The notes: generated by a model from the sequence alone, not told the origin. 48,664 bases of DNA from Fragilaria crotonensis (GCA_022925895.1 JAKSYS010000491.1:1-48664), one strand, 5' to 3'. Positions 10,991 through 21,790 are shown, counted from the stretch's first letter. Made by a program: numbers and translations.

Positions 10991-12043
10991 ATTTACTCCA
11001 TCATCAAAAGCCTGAGACTCATTGGCTGAAGCTCCCGCAACAATATTTGCTTTGGGAGTTAGTGTTGGTGTTAGCGACATAAGTTAATGTGAAATTTAGG
11101 ATGCGATCACATGTTATCTACTAGTGTTGTAGTCACACAAATCAGAAGTACTTTATGTTCTGAGCTTGTCAGTTGCACTATAACAACCCTAGCATTGACT
11201 TTCGTTGCTGGAGCTTCTGTAAATGAGTCTCAGGCATTTGATGATGGAGTAAATGCCAGTTTTGGATTTTTTAAAAATCCAAAATCCAATGAGTATTGAT
11301 CATTTTTGTGTATTTTTTTGTTCGCATTTTGGCATCATAATTGAATCTTCAAGAAGTCAATGAGCAAAAAAGGTTGAAAGGATCTCAGGATGCCATCAAT
11401 ACAATCCATACACACTCAACAAAGTACAACAGTACAATTCTGCAGAATATTAATGTCTGACTGCAGAATATTCATTAATAAAAAACCCCTGTATCAGCAA
11501 TTGTGGCAAATTACCCACTGAATTGCACACTAGTCAATGGGTATATATACCCACTCCAATCAAAGGATGCCGTCGGTATCATCAATGCAAACTTGACAAA
11601 CTCTGGCAGAACATTTTTTCTGCATCTTTCATTCAGCCCTCAGATTTTGCATTACAAAGGGTCCCCGCACCCTGTATATTTGGGGCTTGTGCACTAACTT
11701 GTCTTTCAACCAATAAGTAAGCTCACTACAAAATAACCTAGGGTGTCAAAAACATTTCTGATACACCCTTAACAATCCTTGACAGAAGATTTGTTCTGCA
11801 TCTCCAATGCAGCCCTCAGATTTTGCATTACAATGGGGACCCTGCACCCTGTATATTTGGGGCTTGTGCACTGACTTGCCTTTCAACCAACAAGTAAGCT
11901 CACTACAAAAATCCTAGGGTGTCAAAAACATTTCTGATACACCCTCAACATTCTTTGACAGAAGGTTTGTTCTGCATCTCCAATGCAGCCCTCAGTTTTT
12001 TCATTACAATGGGGACCCTGCACCCTGTATATTTGGGGCTTTT
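10228..12043. repeat. Large inverted duplication of the satellite, arms ~0.8 kb
   Basis: The left arm (about 10228-11033) is repeated as its reverse complement at about 11211-12043, with the axis near 11122 and a spacer of roughly 180 bp. Near the axis, 10922-11033 and 11211-11331 are about 95% identical on opposite strands, including the small palindrome GGATTTTTTAAAAATCC in each arm. The right arm repeats the CCCCAAATATACAGG, GTAAGCTCACTAC and CAGCCCTCAGATTTTGC landmarks. The left array continues outward beyond the duplicated part, whereas the right side stops abruptly near 12043. A transcript through it would fold into a very long hairpin. Confidence 0.85.
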
Positions 12044-12599
12044 GCATTGACTATCATACTAGCTAGTCAGCATTGAATAAAGGGATACAAAAATCCATGG
12101 GTAGAACAGTGAGAAAACCTTTAAGAATTATGTTTTGTATCTCTAACTCAGACTTCAGATTATGAACAAAAGCAACGTGTAGTAAAAAGACTGTGTACTG
12201 GTTACTGGTGTACTGAAATCGCTGAACACCGGCGGTAGACTAAGGTGCTACGGTAGTACACCAAGTACAATGATTACGATTTGCCGACAACTGAGTAAAT
12301 TGATTTGATTTTACAGCAATAAGAATTTGTACAAACACCAGGACCATTTTGTAGTAGTAACTGAGAAGCCCTGATGGCATTAGATGTTTTGCTACTACTA
12401 GCTACTAGTATGCAAAGTTTAGTACCTAGTACTACATAGATAGGATGGGGGATCGGGAAGAGCACTGCCAAGTTCTAGTATACCTGCTGCTACCATAATG
12501 ATTTTACTGTACTTCCATCAAATACATTTAGCTGCTGTTTTTCTCTGTCTGCCAAAGCCAAGATATCTTCATCAGCAATCATGTCGACTCCGCCAGTCA
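12044..12599. other. Repeat-island filler, no gene seen
   Basis: Degraded satellite-like traces up to about 12170 are followed by AT-rich sequence with GTAC/CTAGTA clusters at 12190-12290 and 12400-12440. No open frame of substance was found. It may include the 3' flank of the hAT relic. Confidence 0.45.
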
Positions 12600-13690
12600 G
12601 ATTCCGCGTCAGGCATTGTCATCGTTCTCCTCTTCAATCATCAGGTTCTGGCATGCAAGATTGTCTTCAGCAGCAGCCAGCAAGAAATGGAGATCCAAGA
12701 TGTTGCAGCCACCACTTGCAGAATTGAGAACTTCTTGTTGTGTCCATTTTACGGAGAAGAAGAAGGTGCTTTGCATTAAAATGTATCGCAGTCCCGGCCC
12801 CTGTCTCAACCTTTGCAGCACCTAACCGGGCACACAAGCAACTGTGCACATGTTTTGGCGACTTGTGGTTTCTCTCTCGCCCACTTGCTCCAGCTACATT
12901 GCGGTGTACTGCAGACAGCAGGTGTTTGATTGAACTGTAGTCAGAGTCGTCGGACAACATCCGCAGCTCTGACGGTTTCATCATTGTATCCTTGAAGTTG
13001 CAAAACATCTCTTCATTTGAATTGTCGTGCTTGGACCTTGTAATGTAAGTGGCGAACTCACCGAACATTTTCTGATGACGGTCATCATTGCCATTTGCAA
13101 GACAAGCGAGAGCAATCTTGGCTTGTTGATTAATTGACGGCTTCCCCAGTTGAAGGAACTCTTCTCCGAATTCACCTGCAATCCTTGTCCGCCTCTCAGT
13201 ATACATTGGATGAGTTGCAAAGGCAAGTGCATGTGCTTCTGTGTAGATGGTTGCAAGACAATGGTCTGTTAGAATTGTCATTCAAAACAATATCATCATT
13301 ATTCAGGTTCAAGCCTTACTTGACAGCACCATCAAGCTTCTTCAGGTGATATTTTATTGCAACAAAGCAAGCATAAACAGACAAGAAGGCAGAAGGTAGC
13401 ATCCTTGCCTTCAAAATAGGTGGGACAGGAACTGATTGTTCGAAAAAGGACTTCGAAAGCGGCGACGCCCTTCCAATACGCTGGATCTGCGACAAGCTGC
13501 TTCAGCTTGTGCAGCTTGTCACACATGTCATGTCAAGAGAGGGGAGTAAGGGGTTGCTGTTTGATGGACAGCACGTGCAAAAAGCATGTTTAACTTCTGC
13601 ATTTCATCTGCCTTGAGAGAATCAAAGTGTTGCCAACCGCCAGAAAAGAATGATGAAATATTATACAGGTGTTGTAACAGCGTGTATTAA
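12600..13690 (-). pseudogene. hAT-family transposase relic
   Basis: Fragments of a hAT-type transposase lie in order on the minus strand but in different frames. From 13690 to 13540 is a segment containing WQHFDSLKADEMQKLNMLFARAV; next is DPAYWKGVAAFEVLFRTISS at 13490-13430; then a shifted YACFVAIKYHLKKL; then a 204-codon open frame 13281-12667 (THPMYTERR, SINQQAKIALACLANG), ending with RNHKSPKHVHSCLCARLGAA, like the hAT C-terminal dimerisation region. A possible tail in another frame (NLMIEEENDD) reaches about 12609. No zinc-finger N-terminus, intact frame, target-site duplication or TIR was identified. The breaks may be partly assembly error, but the missing N-terminal part and the location inside a repeat island favour a dead element. 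Confidence 0.65.
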
Positions 13691-13789
13691 ACAGCAATTA
13701 AACAAACACATCCATAGTTATAGTTCGCGGAGTGCGTACTACAGTGTGCTCTCGTTTTGTGTCGAACAGGGACTTTTACGCGCGGACAA

Positions 13790-13967
13790 CGGGTAATGGG
13801 TAATGGGTGGGTATGGGTACGACCTAGTGGGCGTGGGTGGGTAATGGGTGGTCCGAGCTTGACCGTGCGAAGAGTGGGTGGGTCATGGGTGGTCCAAGCC
13901 TGCGTACCGGCTGCCTTGGGTACCCATGGGCACAGGCGTCATACCCAGTGCAGGACTCTGCACAACA
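13790..13967. mobile_element. MITE-like G-quadruplex-rich repeat, copy 2
   Basis: Second copy of the element at 8.7 kb. The G-rich core GGGTGGGTATGGGTACGACC ... GGGTGGGTAATGGGTGGTCC runs in the same orientation as in copy 1. It ends with TACCCAGTGCAGGACTCTG at about 13949-13967, an exact 19-base inverted match to the left end of copy 1. Thus copy 1 keeps one end and copy 2 the other. The two bracket the satellite and the hAT relic. Confidence 0.6.
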
Positions 13968-15034
13968 CCCATGGAAAAACTTACAATTTAGTCCTTTTTT
14001 CAACAAAAAAACCCAATAAAGTCTGGCACGATAGTTTTAAGTTTTACCAGTCTGGGGGGCGGCCATTGGCCGCGGTTGTTGCACGACGGTAGAGGAGGTC
14101 TGGTAAGATCTATACGCAGAGTACGGAGTACGATTGCAAAATTTGTACCACGTTATAAGCATTGGAATCTGGAATTCAAAATATATTTTCCAGTACTCTG
14201 GACATTGGACATGTAGTTTCTACTGCAAAATTTGTACCACGGAATCTGGAATTCAAAATACATTTTCCAGTATTTCTAGACAGATCAAACAAACTGGATA
14301 TGGCATTAACGGAGTACTTGTACATAAAATTGTTGTCCGTTCTACACAACGATTCGTACCACGTTATACAATATACATTTCTGGACACAGTGTAAAAAAG
14401 TTTTCATGTAGATTTCTACTGAAAAATTTGTACCATGTACTTTTCTACCGCAAATGCTACGTCAGTACGTGGATTAAAAAATAAATATATACGATTACTT
14501 TTGAAAATACAGTACGACAATATCTGAGTTATTTTAGGTATATATAATAAAGTCTACAGGGTTAATGCCAATGTTTTGTACCAAGGTCTACGTGGGATGC
14601 AACCTATTAACATTAGTAAAATAATTCAATTGAATACGACTTCGGATGCGTTTGCACACATACTCACAAACAGGGACGTGGTCCAATGAGTCTGCATAGG
14701 TCGTGGCGATACTGCGACATTCGATGACGTGGCTTGCCAAGACTGCGAAGATTACGATGGTGGCGGTATTCGTGATGACACTCTCCAGCTGTGATATGTG
14801 GGAGGCGGTACCTGTGTTCGCATGTTCGCGTGTGATGTGGTGCACAATTTCATTTTGTATATAGGTTTTAGTGTTGAACTTGATCACAGTTCAGTGCAAC
14901 ATCATCATTGCATAAGCTTATCACTCGTTATCATCTTCAAGTCTCCCAATTCAAACGCAGTAGTGACTCCACAAGGCGAAGGCTCAAATACGAACTCTGC
15001 AACAGAGAAAATCGACTCGAACACTAGTAGTACC
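13968..15034. other. Intergenic with a short direct repeat, no gene seen
   Basis: Around 14134-14280 a ~60-bp module is duplicated: GCAAAATTTGTACCACG followed by GAATCTGGAATTCAAAATA and ATTTTCCAGTA occurs at about 14134-14204 and 14225-14272, with weaker echoes of TTTGTACCA and TTCGTACCACGTTATA to about 14440. The stretch from 14588 to 15034 is the upstream region of the SDR gene. An in-frame upstream extension of that gene begins at 14798, but it is not needed by the family. Confidence 0.55.
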
Positions 15035-16021
15035 ATGGCGGATTCATCAATGAATGCTTCCAGCGACAGCAACAACATCAACGTTATGATCAAGGATGAC
15101 CGTTTCTTCAACAAGGTCATCATCATTACGGGTGCTGGTGGATCCTTTGGTCGCGAGGGCTGCATCTACTTTGCTCAACGTGGTGCCAAGATTGCCGCAT
15201 TGGAAATTAACACGTCATCCTTGGCGGAAACAGTAGCGGAAGTCTCCAAGGCGTGTCCCTGGGGTGCACAAGTTTGTTCCATGGAATGCAATGTTACGTC
15301 GGCCGAAGCGGTCCGTGACACGATGCAAATGATTCAAACCACGCTCGGTCCTATTGACATGTTGTGGAATAATGCAGGATATCAGGGAGAGATCAAACCA
15401 ACATTGGAATACGATCCGCAAGATTTTGCAAGAGTCATGGAGATTAATGTTACTGGGATGTTCATTGTATTGCAAGCTGCGGCCCGTTGCATGGCACATG
15501 AAAATCGAGGGGGCAGCATTGTCAATACTGCGTCGGTTGCAGGATTGCGGGGTACACCCGCCATGGTGGCCTACGTTTCGAGTAAGGCTGCCGTTTTGGG
15601 TATGACAGGTTCGTGCAACTAGCAATGTTCAGTGGACAGTGTCAGTGCACACATAGTTTGTGTATGCGTTGCATGATTGTTCGCTCACACTTCTTCACTC
15701 GCCTTTTTGAATACAGTCTCAACCTCCAAAGATTTGGCACCGCACAACATTCGTGTCAATGCCGTTTCTCCCGCACTCATTGGACCGGGATACATGTGGA
15801 CTCGTCAAAACGAATTGCACGCTGCATCTGGTTCACCCTACTTTGCATCTAATCCCGAAGTTGTCGCGACTGGAAAAATCAACTCGGTTCCTATGAAGCG
15901 TTTGGGGACTGTGGAGGAAGTCATCAAGAGCGTGGCATTTTTGCTTTCCAGTGAAGCCAGTTACACTACTGGGGTGAATCTAGTGATCGATGGGGGTATG
16001 TCTGGTGGACTGAAAGCATGA
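15035..16021 (+). CDS. Short-chain dehydrogenase/reductase (classical SDR)
   Basis: NAD(P)-dependent oxidoreductase of 292 aa. Exons are 15035-15608 and 15717-16021; the 108-bp GT-AG intron falls inside GMT|VSTSKDLAP and restores the frame exactly. Motifs are complete: cofactor-binding TGAGGSFG (about 32-39), NNAG (112-115), a Ser in NTASVAG and the catalytic pair YVSSK (Tyr180, Lys184), followed by the C-terminal AYTTGVNLVIDGG-like loop (here ASYTTGVNLVIDGGMSGG). ATG 15035 sits in a good context (ACCATGG) and gives a normal SDR N-terminus after a short Ser/Asn-rich leader. The substrate cannot be read from sequence. The stop is TGA followed by CTAG, a leaky context; see the next entry. Confidence 0.9.
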
Positions 16022-16189
16022 CTAGCTGGGCTCAGGTTAATCCAGGAGAAAGTTGGATTAGAACGTGGTGATGACAGCGAAGACTCCAGTGATGACAATG
16101 ACGATGTCGACGATGACGAACAAATGCGGGTAATCGATAGTGTGATTACCACGTTGGATGACATCATAGAAAGCTCCCGTCACAGATGA
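16022..16189 (+). other. Putative stop-readthrough extension of the SDR gene
   Basis: Immediately after the SDR TGA (16019-16021) the same frame is open for 55 codons to TGA at 16187. The predicted tail starts LAGLRLIQEKVGLE, has a strongly acidic Asp/Ser/Glu core (about a dozen Asp within 20 residues), and ends in an amphipathic stretch (VIDSVITTLDDIIESS). The tetranucleotide after the stop is CTAG; UGA-CUA is the best-known efficient readthrough context, as in vertebrate LDHB and MDH1. The composition looks protein-coding rather than UTR-like. The final residues (SRHR) are not a PTS1 peroxisomal signal. A simple nonsense change at the end of a longer ancestral protein is the alternative. 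Confidence 0.4.
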
Positions 16190-16878
16190 CGGGCAAGACA
16201 ATGCTGGTCGTGCTCCTGGGATACTGCAATAACAGTAGTTTCATTTTTGGACCTGGGCATCGTGCTGTCAGTCACTTGACTTTATTGCCATACAGTAGCA
16301 AACTACTTGAAGTTTCCCATCCCGATGCCATTACGACCAGATTGAGACAGGAATGCGTAATAGTGGATACTTGATCCCAAAAAGGCCTCATCAAATTTTA
16401 AATTCCGACTTCGGATCCCGTTCGCTTTCATTGTGTTACTTGCACTGGTATGAAGTATTGCCACGTGCGATGATTTGTGAAGGTTATGCCACAGCACACT
16501 TGCTGAATCATGACGAAGGGAATCCCACATGAATCAGCTCCACTGCCACGTTACGTTTGTTGCCTACGTATGATTGGTTTGGTGAACTCTATCCAAATGG
16601 CCTGTTCTCCGTAGATGATATCCATGTCCGGGTCTTGATTGACTGATTTGTAAGTAGACTCACTGTTTCTTAACGTCTACCGTTATTTCGTGTCTTGAGT
16701 TTGATCGTTCTGCATGAGAATTCTGCCGGGAAATTCTTATTGGGTGACGCAAGTCGAAAAAGAACTTCACTTCAGGTTTTTTACATTTTCAGTTTTGCCG
16801 TTGCACTGAAGAGTCCATAATTCTCGCAATCAACGATCAATCACATCTTCGTCACAAGCAACAGAAGCCTTATCTACT
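16190..16878. other. Intergenic, no gene seen
   Basis: Unremarkable non-coding sequence between the SDR gene and the twin-CX9C gene, both on the plus strand. No strong open frame, repeat or RNA was recognised. The last ~150 bp presumably hold the promoter and leader of the small downstream gene. Confidence 0.5.
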
Positions 16879-17133
16879 ATGACATCCACCACACGCTCCC
16901 GCTCTGCATCTCTCGGAGATGTATCATTCAGCTCTACTCCAGGAAGCCCTCCACAGTCGCACGCTCGTCGTCGGAGCCACAATCCAGTTGTAACTGCGAT
17001 GCTCAGTTCCAACATGCTTCGTGACTGTCATCAAGTACATGACATGGTGACACAATGCCAAATCTCTGGTGACAATACGTCACGCATCTGCGAAACTGCC
17101 AAGAGTTACTTCACGCGATGCCAACAAAAATAA
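16879..17133 (+). CDS. Twin CX9C (CHCH-type) small protein
   Basis: An 84-residue intronless gene. Its C-terminal half has exactly spaced cysteines, C50-X9-C60 and C71-X9-C81 (CHQVHDMVTQC and CETAKSYFTRC), separated by a ten-residue loop. This is the twin CX9C coiled-coil-helix-coiled-coil-helix signature of proteins oxidised by Mia40/Erv1 in the mitochondrial intermembrane space, often cytochrome-oxidase assembly or structural factors. Residues 1-40 are Ser/Arg/Pro-rich and low in acidic residues, compatible with a disordered N-terminus. Which CHCH subfamily it belongs to (Cmc, Cox19, CHCHD) cannot be decided by eye. Small size and intact spacing argue for a real, conserved gene that automated annotation may miss. 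Confidence 0.75.
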   Translation: MTSTTRSRSASLGDVSFSSTPGSPPQSHARRRSHNPVVTAMLSSNMLRDCHQVHDMVTQCQISGDNTSRICETAKSYFTRCQQK

Positions 17134-17952
17134 GATAATTCCAGCACAAGTGTCAAGTCGAGGCTGCTATTACGATTCACTTCGACGCGCTTCGGCTTTT
17201 CTCTGTACTCATTGATTTATTGGTTCGGGACCTTCACACCCGCCTTGTCACCCTTCCTTTCTGTATCATTCTTTGTTGCATCAAGTATGCATGAGTGTTG
17301 CAGTTTCTCTTGTGAGTCTTGTCAGATTCGAATTTGGAGCATTTATTATTCAGTACTCGGTGCATGTCGCTCTTGCTACTGTTGTATTCTTAACTCAGCA
17401 TCTATACTCTATTAAAGTCAAGTGTTTAGCACTTTGTCTTCTTTCTTTGAAGACTCTACGATAGGATCATGGCATTAGATTCGTTGAGTATCAAGCGTTT
17501 TAGGAGTCGTCATTTTCATTGGCGAGTGTTCCCCCCTGTTGGTGTCACGACCGGTACTTATAGAGGGTTTCGCTTGCACTGCCACCGTGGTCACGGTGAG
17601 TGAGTTGTGAATTTTCGTTGCCCGTGCAATTACTATGATACTGTACGATGGGATTGGCACCGAGGTGAGTGCTAAAAATCTAATGGTGTGAACTTCAACA
17701 ATATGAAATATTACTATTTACGAATACCTTATTTACGAATCTTCCCCACCCCATGGAGCGAAACGTACTCCACATTGTCGAATCTATGGCGTATGCGAAT
17801 GAACTATGTTGACATCATCATTATGCTTCTGATCGATGGTTACAATCACTTCTGAGCTGGTTTGTAATTCAATGCAAATGAACTAGTACTAGTTCTAAAT
17901 AGCGCTGTGGTTAGGAAATTATTACTACTAGCCATGGAAAACACCAGGATAT
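17134..17952. other. Intergenic, no gene seen
   Basis: Convergent space between the CX9C gene (+) and the TPR gene (-). It contains an ACTAGTACTAGT palindromic patch near 17881-17893. Short frames on both strands lack any recognisable domain. Confidence 0.5.
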
Positions 17953-20398
17953 TCAGAATTCATAACCTTGCTTCTTCTTGGCACGATATGACCGTGTACT
18001 GCTCCCGTCCGACATTGGAAGAGAAAGTATCTCGTCCACATCTTCGTTGGTAACATCCTTTGTGCCACCACCGCAGGCAACTTGCTCCCGAGACAATTCC
18101 TCGACCTTTTCATAAAGTCTCTTGGATCGGTTCCAGGTAAAGGACGACATCATGCTGACAATTTTCTTCACGCTGGGACCCAAATCATGATTGTCATCGT
18201 CAGAGATTGATGTTGAGGCACTCGTGTGCGTCCAAGAAGAAAAGAAATCAGTACTCGCTGTCGTATTGGCGACCTTCTCATCGGATCGTTCGACCCGTTC
18301 AATGCTTTCTACAGTGTTGAGAACCACTGGGTGGTCGTCGCCAAGAACAGATTGTTGAAGCTGCAGGCAATCAGAAATAGATATCGTAAGACATCCATGC
18401 GGATCACATGGGCAGATTCGTTGTTTGGGAAACTTACCAATAGTGCTTCTTCCAAAGCCAGACTTGCTTCATCATATCTAGACCAGCGCACCTTGATGGA
18501 CGCAATATTGCACAGTGTCGCCGCGACACTCAACAAGATCTGATTGAATGAACTTTTCGGCTCGGCAGGGTCATCACGAATCGTCGAACCTCTCAAACTC
18601 TCGCGTTGAATATGCAAGGCTTCTTCAAACGCCAACCGCGCACCCTCCAACTCCTCCAATTCATAGAGTGCACAACCAACATTATTCAAAATCTTGCCCA
18701 CCTTGGGGTGCTTCATTCCAAAAACTAGGCGCCGAATCGTCAAGGCTTCTCGAAAGGCCACGAGTGCATCGCGGTAGTTGTGGCATTCCAGATGCGCGAC
18801 TCCCAATTGGGCGAGGGAAACGGCAACATCCACGTCATTCGGTGGCAGCGACTTCTTTCGTATCGTCACCGCCAACGTACAAATCTCCACCGCTTTTGGA
18901 AAATTGCCACTCTTGAGATGGACAATTCCAATATTATGAAGTGCTGTTCCGACACGATAATGATCGGAACCGTACCGTTCAGCTGACCCCTGAATATTTC
19001 TTCAAAGACTTCCAACGCTTCTTCGTATTCCCCATGCGCCAAATGTTCCATTGCCATGTCATGAATGGCTTGCAAATGTTTCTCGGCTTCCAAAAATGCT
19101 CCCTCATCGACATCCACTGGTCCAGTTTGCTTCCGAGTCTTGGATTGTCTCGTGGGGGAGGAGGAGGAGGAGGATAACTCAACTTGAGTGGGACAATGAC
19201 ACTATTCGCCTGATCCTCCGTCTCGGACACGGCTCGCGCCGATCCCAATCGCAACCGTGAGGTCGTCGGTCGCACCTGATTGGTAGATGCTGCCGAAGTG
19301 AGTGGCATGTCGGGCATGGAAAATCCCTGAAATTGACCACTCGAGGCAATGTAATTTGACAAGGATGACGGTGAGACTAATCCACCTTTTTGGACTGGAG
19401 TTGGCGGTTTGGGGGGTGAGAGGGGGGACGAGAATCGCACCGGCGGCGACTTGGGGGGTCGTCCAGCCTTGGTCGGAGTGACAAAGGGACTGACGTGAGG
19501 AGGAAGTTTAATGGGTGATATACCGAGATTTCCGGGCGGCGACGAGGATCGAGGAGGGGAATGTTTAAAATATGAAACTTGCAACGCGTCGTCGTCCACC
19601 TCTTCCTTGATACAGAACGGTGCATCCACGTCATCTTTCAGCGCTGCTGGAACAGGCGTTTCTGGAGCGTCTCTGGGGCTGACTAGGTTCAAAGGTCGCT
19701 TTCGCGGCAAGAGAAGGGGTGACGCACCGGGACTTGGCTTTTTGAGGTTGTTAATGTTGGCAGCAGCACGTGGGGGTCGATTCGCCGTATGTTGCTCGAG
19801 TCGAAATGGATCAAAGACCAAGGGCACTCCATCCAGATCATCTGCATTGTATGCTTCTCCATCCATGGATTGAAAACCAAACGTTGACGTCTTGTTAGTC
19901 GGTAAGGTGGATGATCGTTGAAGAGTACTGGCGGCAGTGGCAGGCAGTAGTGGTCGTTTTTGTTTTGGCTTGAATGTAATGCCCTTCATTTGCAATAGTG
20001 GATACTCCTCCTTCAAAGGTATCTCGATAATGCGGTCGGCCCAATTTGATTGGTTTCTTGGTCGTTTGATTCGATTGCACTGGTGTCTCGGTCGAATGAA
20101 AGGTGTGGAAGGATGCATTTGATTTGTTGGTACGTTGTGAAAAGACGGATGCGGCATCACTACTGTTAGTGGTATTCGCAAGACTGTTGGCATTCGGTTT
20201 GTTGTTTTTGGAGCGAAACGCAGCAGGTTTCCAGCGCAATTTTCGCCGAACTTTTCCATTCCTGGTTCGTCGTCGAGATTCTTCAGCAAGGGACAGAAGA
20301 TCATCATCTCCTTCATCTTCATCATCGAAGGAAGACCGATCGACAATCATCCCTAGCAGCGACGATTCTGCCAGGTCGGCGCGGTGTCGGTTGGTCAT
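17953..20398 (-). CDS. TPR (kinesin-light-chain-like) protein with long disordered N-terminus
   Basis: About 789 aa after repair. Exon 1 runs 20398-18438, a 77-bp intron spans 18437-18361 (GTAAGT...CTGCAG), and exon 2 runs 18360-17953. Residues 1-430 are disordered, rich in Ser, Pro, Lys and Asn, with SP/TP dipeptides (LSPPKPPTP, SPFVTPTKAGRPP) typical of proline-directed phosphorylation. Residues ~440-650 hold tandem tetratricopeptide repeats (HLAHGEYEEALEVFEEI, GTALHNIGIVHLKSGNF, AVSLAQLGVAHLECHNYRDA, ILNNVGCALYELEELEGARLA), a protein-protein scaffold. The C-terminus is Ser-rich and ends in a basic patch. Three single-base breaks are inferred: an extra G at about 20038, and missing ones at about 19189 and 18990, all in G/C runs. 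Partner and function are unknown. Confidence 0.75.
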
Positions 20399-21790
20399 TG
20401 GGGATTGTTTGTTGTTGTGTCGTGTTGTTGTTGTGCGTTGTACAGTTGTCCTTGGGTCTCTTCTTGACTATCGGTAGAAGTATACTTTGTAATCGATACT
20501 TGATAAAGTATCCGCTTGTGTATGATGGTAGCTGGTAGTCGTCGGAGTGGTTATCGACGGAACAAATTGAGAATAGTTCGAGGGGATGTCCTTGTTTTTC
20601 CAGTCACTCACACAAGTCACACTGTCTGCCAATGCGAACCAGGGTACAATTTGTGCTGTTCGTGGACTCTTGCAATCAATGTTGTATCAGTATCACTTCT
20701 TGGGTACACTTATTCTGAACTCGAAGGATGCCTAATGTGATGAATATGCTGATGCAAATGAGCACAATGGGCAATGGTAATCACAAATCCAAACACAAGT
20801 TCTTCGTCTCTCGTCTGTATTGACAATATCACGAATCTTCAATCGTCGTTCTATCTAAACAGCTGTACTTGTAGTGGTGTATGTAATGATTTTGTCAATC
20901 ACACAATCATGCTATCTAATACGAGTTGTAGACCTGTATCAATTAATATCGAATTACGGGATCCAGCATCGCCAAGGAGGGAAGCAAGATGCGCACCACG
21001 AAAGGGCCAATGAAAGCTGCAGGTGTTGGGATGGCGCACCAGCTCTCGTGCACTCCCCGTATGTTTCGAGACATGCGCTGTAGACAGGGCGGGACCGTTG
21101 TGGCGGGAGCTGTGAATCCGGGAAAATCATACAAATATACGAGTATCGATAATTATATGACAGTGTGACGGAGGGACAGTGGATGTTGTTTTGATGCCAC
21201 TGGATTCTAGTACAGGCGGTCTCGTAGGTCGTACTTGTACTCTGGGATGATAGAATTTGGCGTTGCGATTGTGCTCCGAGCATACAACAATTAGGGTAGA
21301 CGTTTTCTGCTATGGCCTTGATGTATGAATCGTGTCGCCGAGACGTTCAAATGTTCGAATACAGCGATGTTCGCATCTGTAATATACCATCGGTTTGTAT
21401 GACATACATGCATAATGCATATGGCACATTCCAGTCAGGTAGGGGGAGCATCTCGGAGTGTTCAAATCTCAAAACTGGATCGAGTCTTGTATTCCGCATG
21501 ATGCCGGATCCAAAATCGCAAGGAAGAATTGCGAATGGTGATTCCACATTCCGTTTGTGATCTCAGCCCCACATTTCTCTTCACCACCAACCACTCACAT
21601 CAGACCGGACTATCAGTACTGCTACTATTCAACGCGTAGGTTTACCAGTACTAAATTCAGCCGCAGCGCCCGGGATCTGCACTCTCATCCCACCTCGCTC
21701 CTCCAGTCTCCAAACTCAGCCCATCCACAGCCACCTGCTGCCCAGTGCTGCCCACCACTGATTAACTCTCCCATACTTTTTACTCTTTTT
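20399..21790. other. Divergent intergenic region, no gene seen
   Basis: Separates the TPR gene (-) from eIF4A (+) and must carry both promoters. Small frames show no domain. The stretch 21660-21780 is C-rich on the plus strand, ending in the T-run and TATA element of eIF4A. Confidence 0.5.

Noticed and set aside
14798..15034. Upstream in-frame extension of the SDR gene from ATG 14798
   Set aside because: The 79 extra codons have no domain or clear targeting signal, whereas ATG 15035 has a strong context and gives a normal SDR start.
16181..16189. Peroxisomal PTS1 on the SDR readthrough tail
   Set aside because: The tail ends SRHR, which does not fit the S/A/C-K/R/H-L/M consensus at the very C-terminus.
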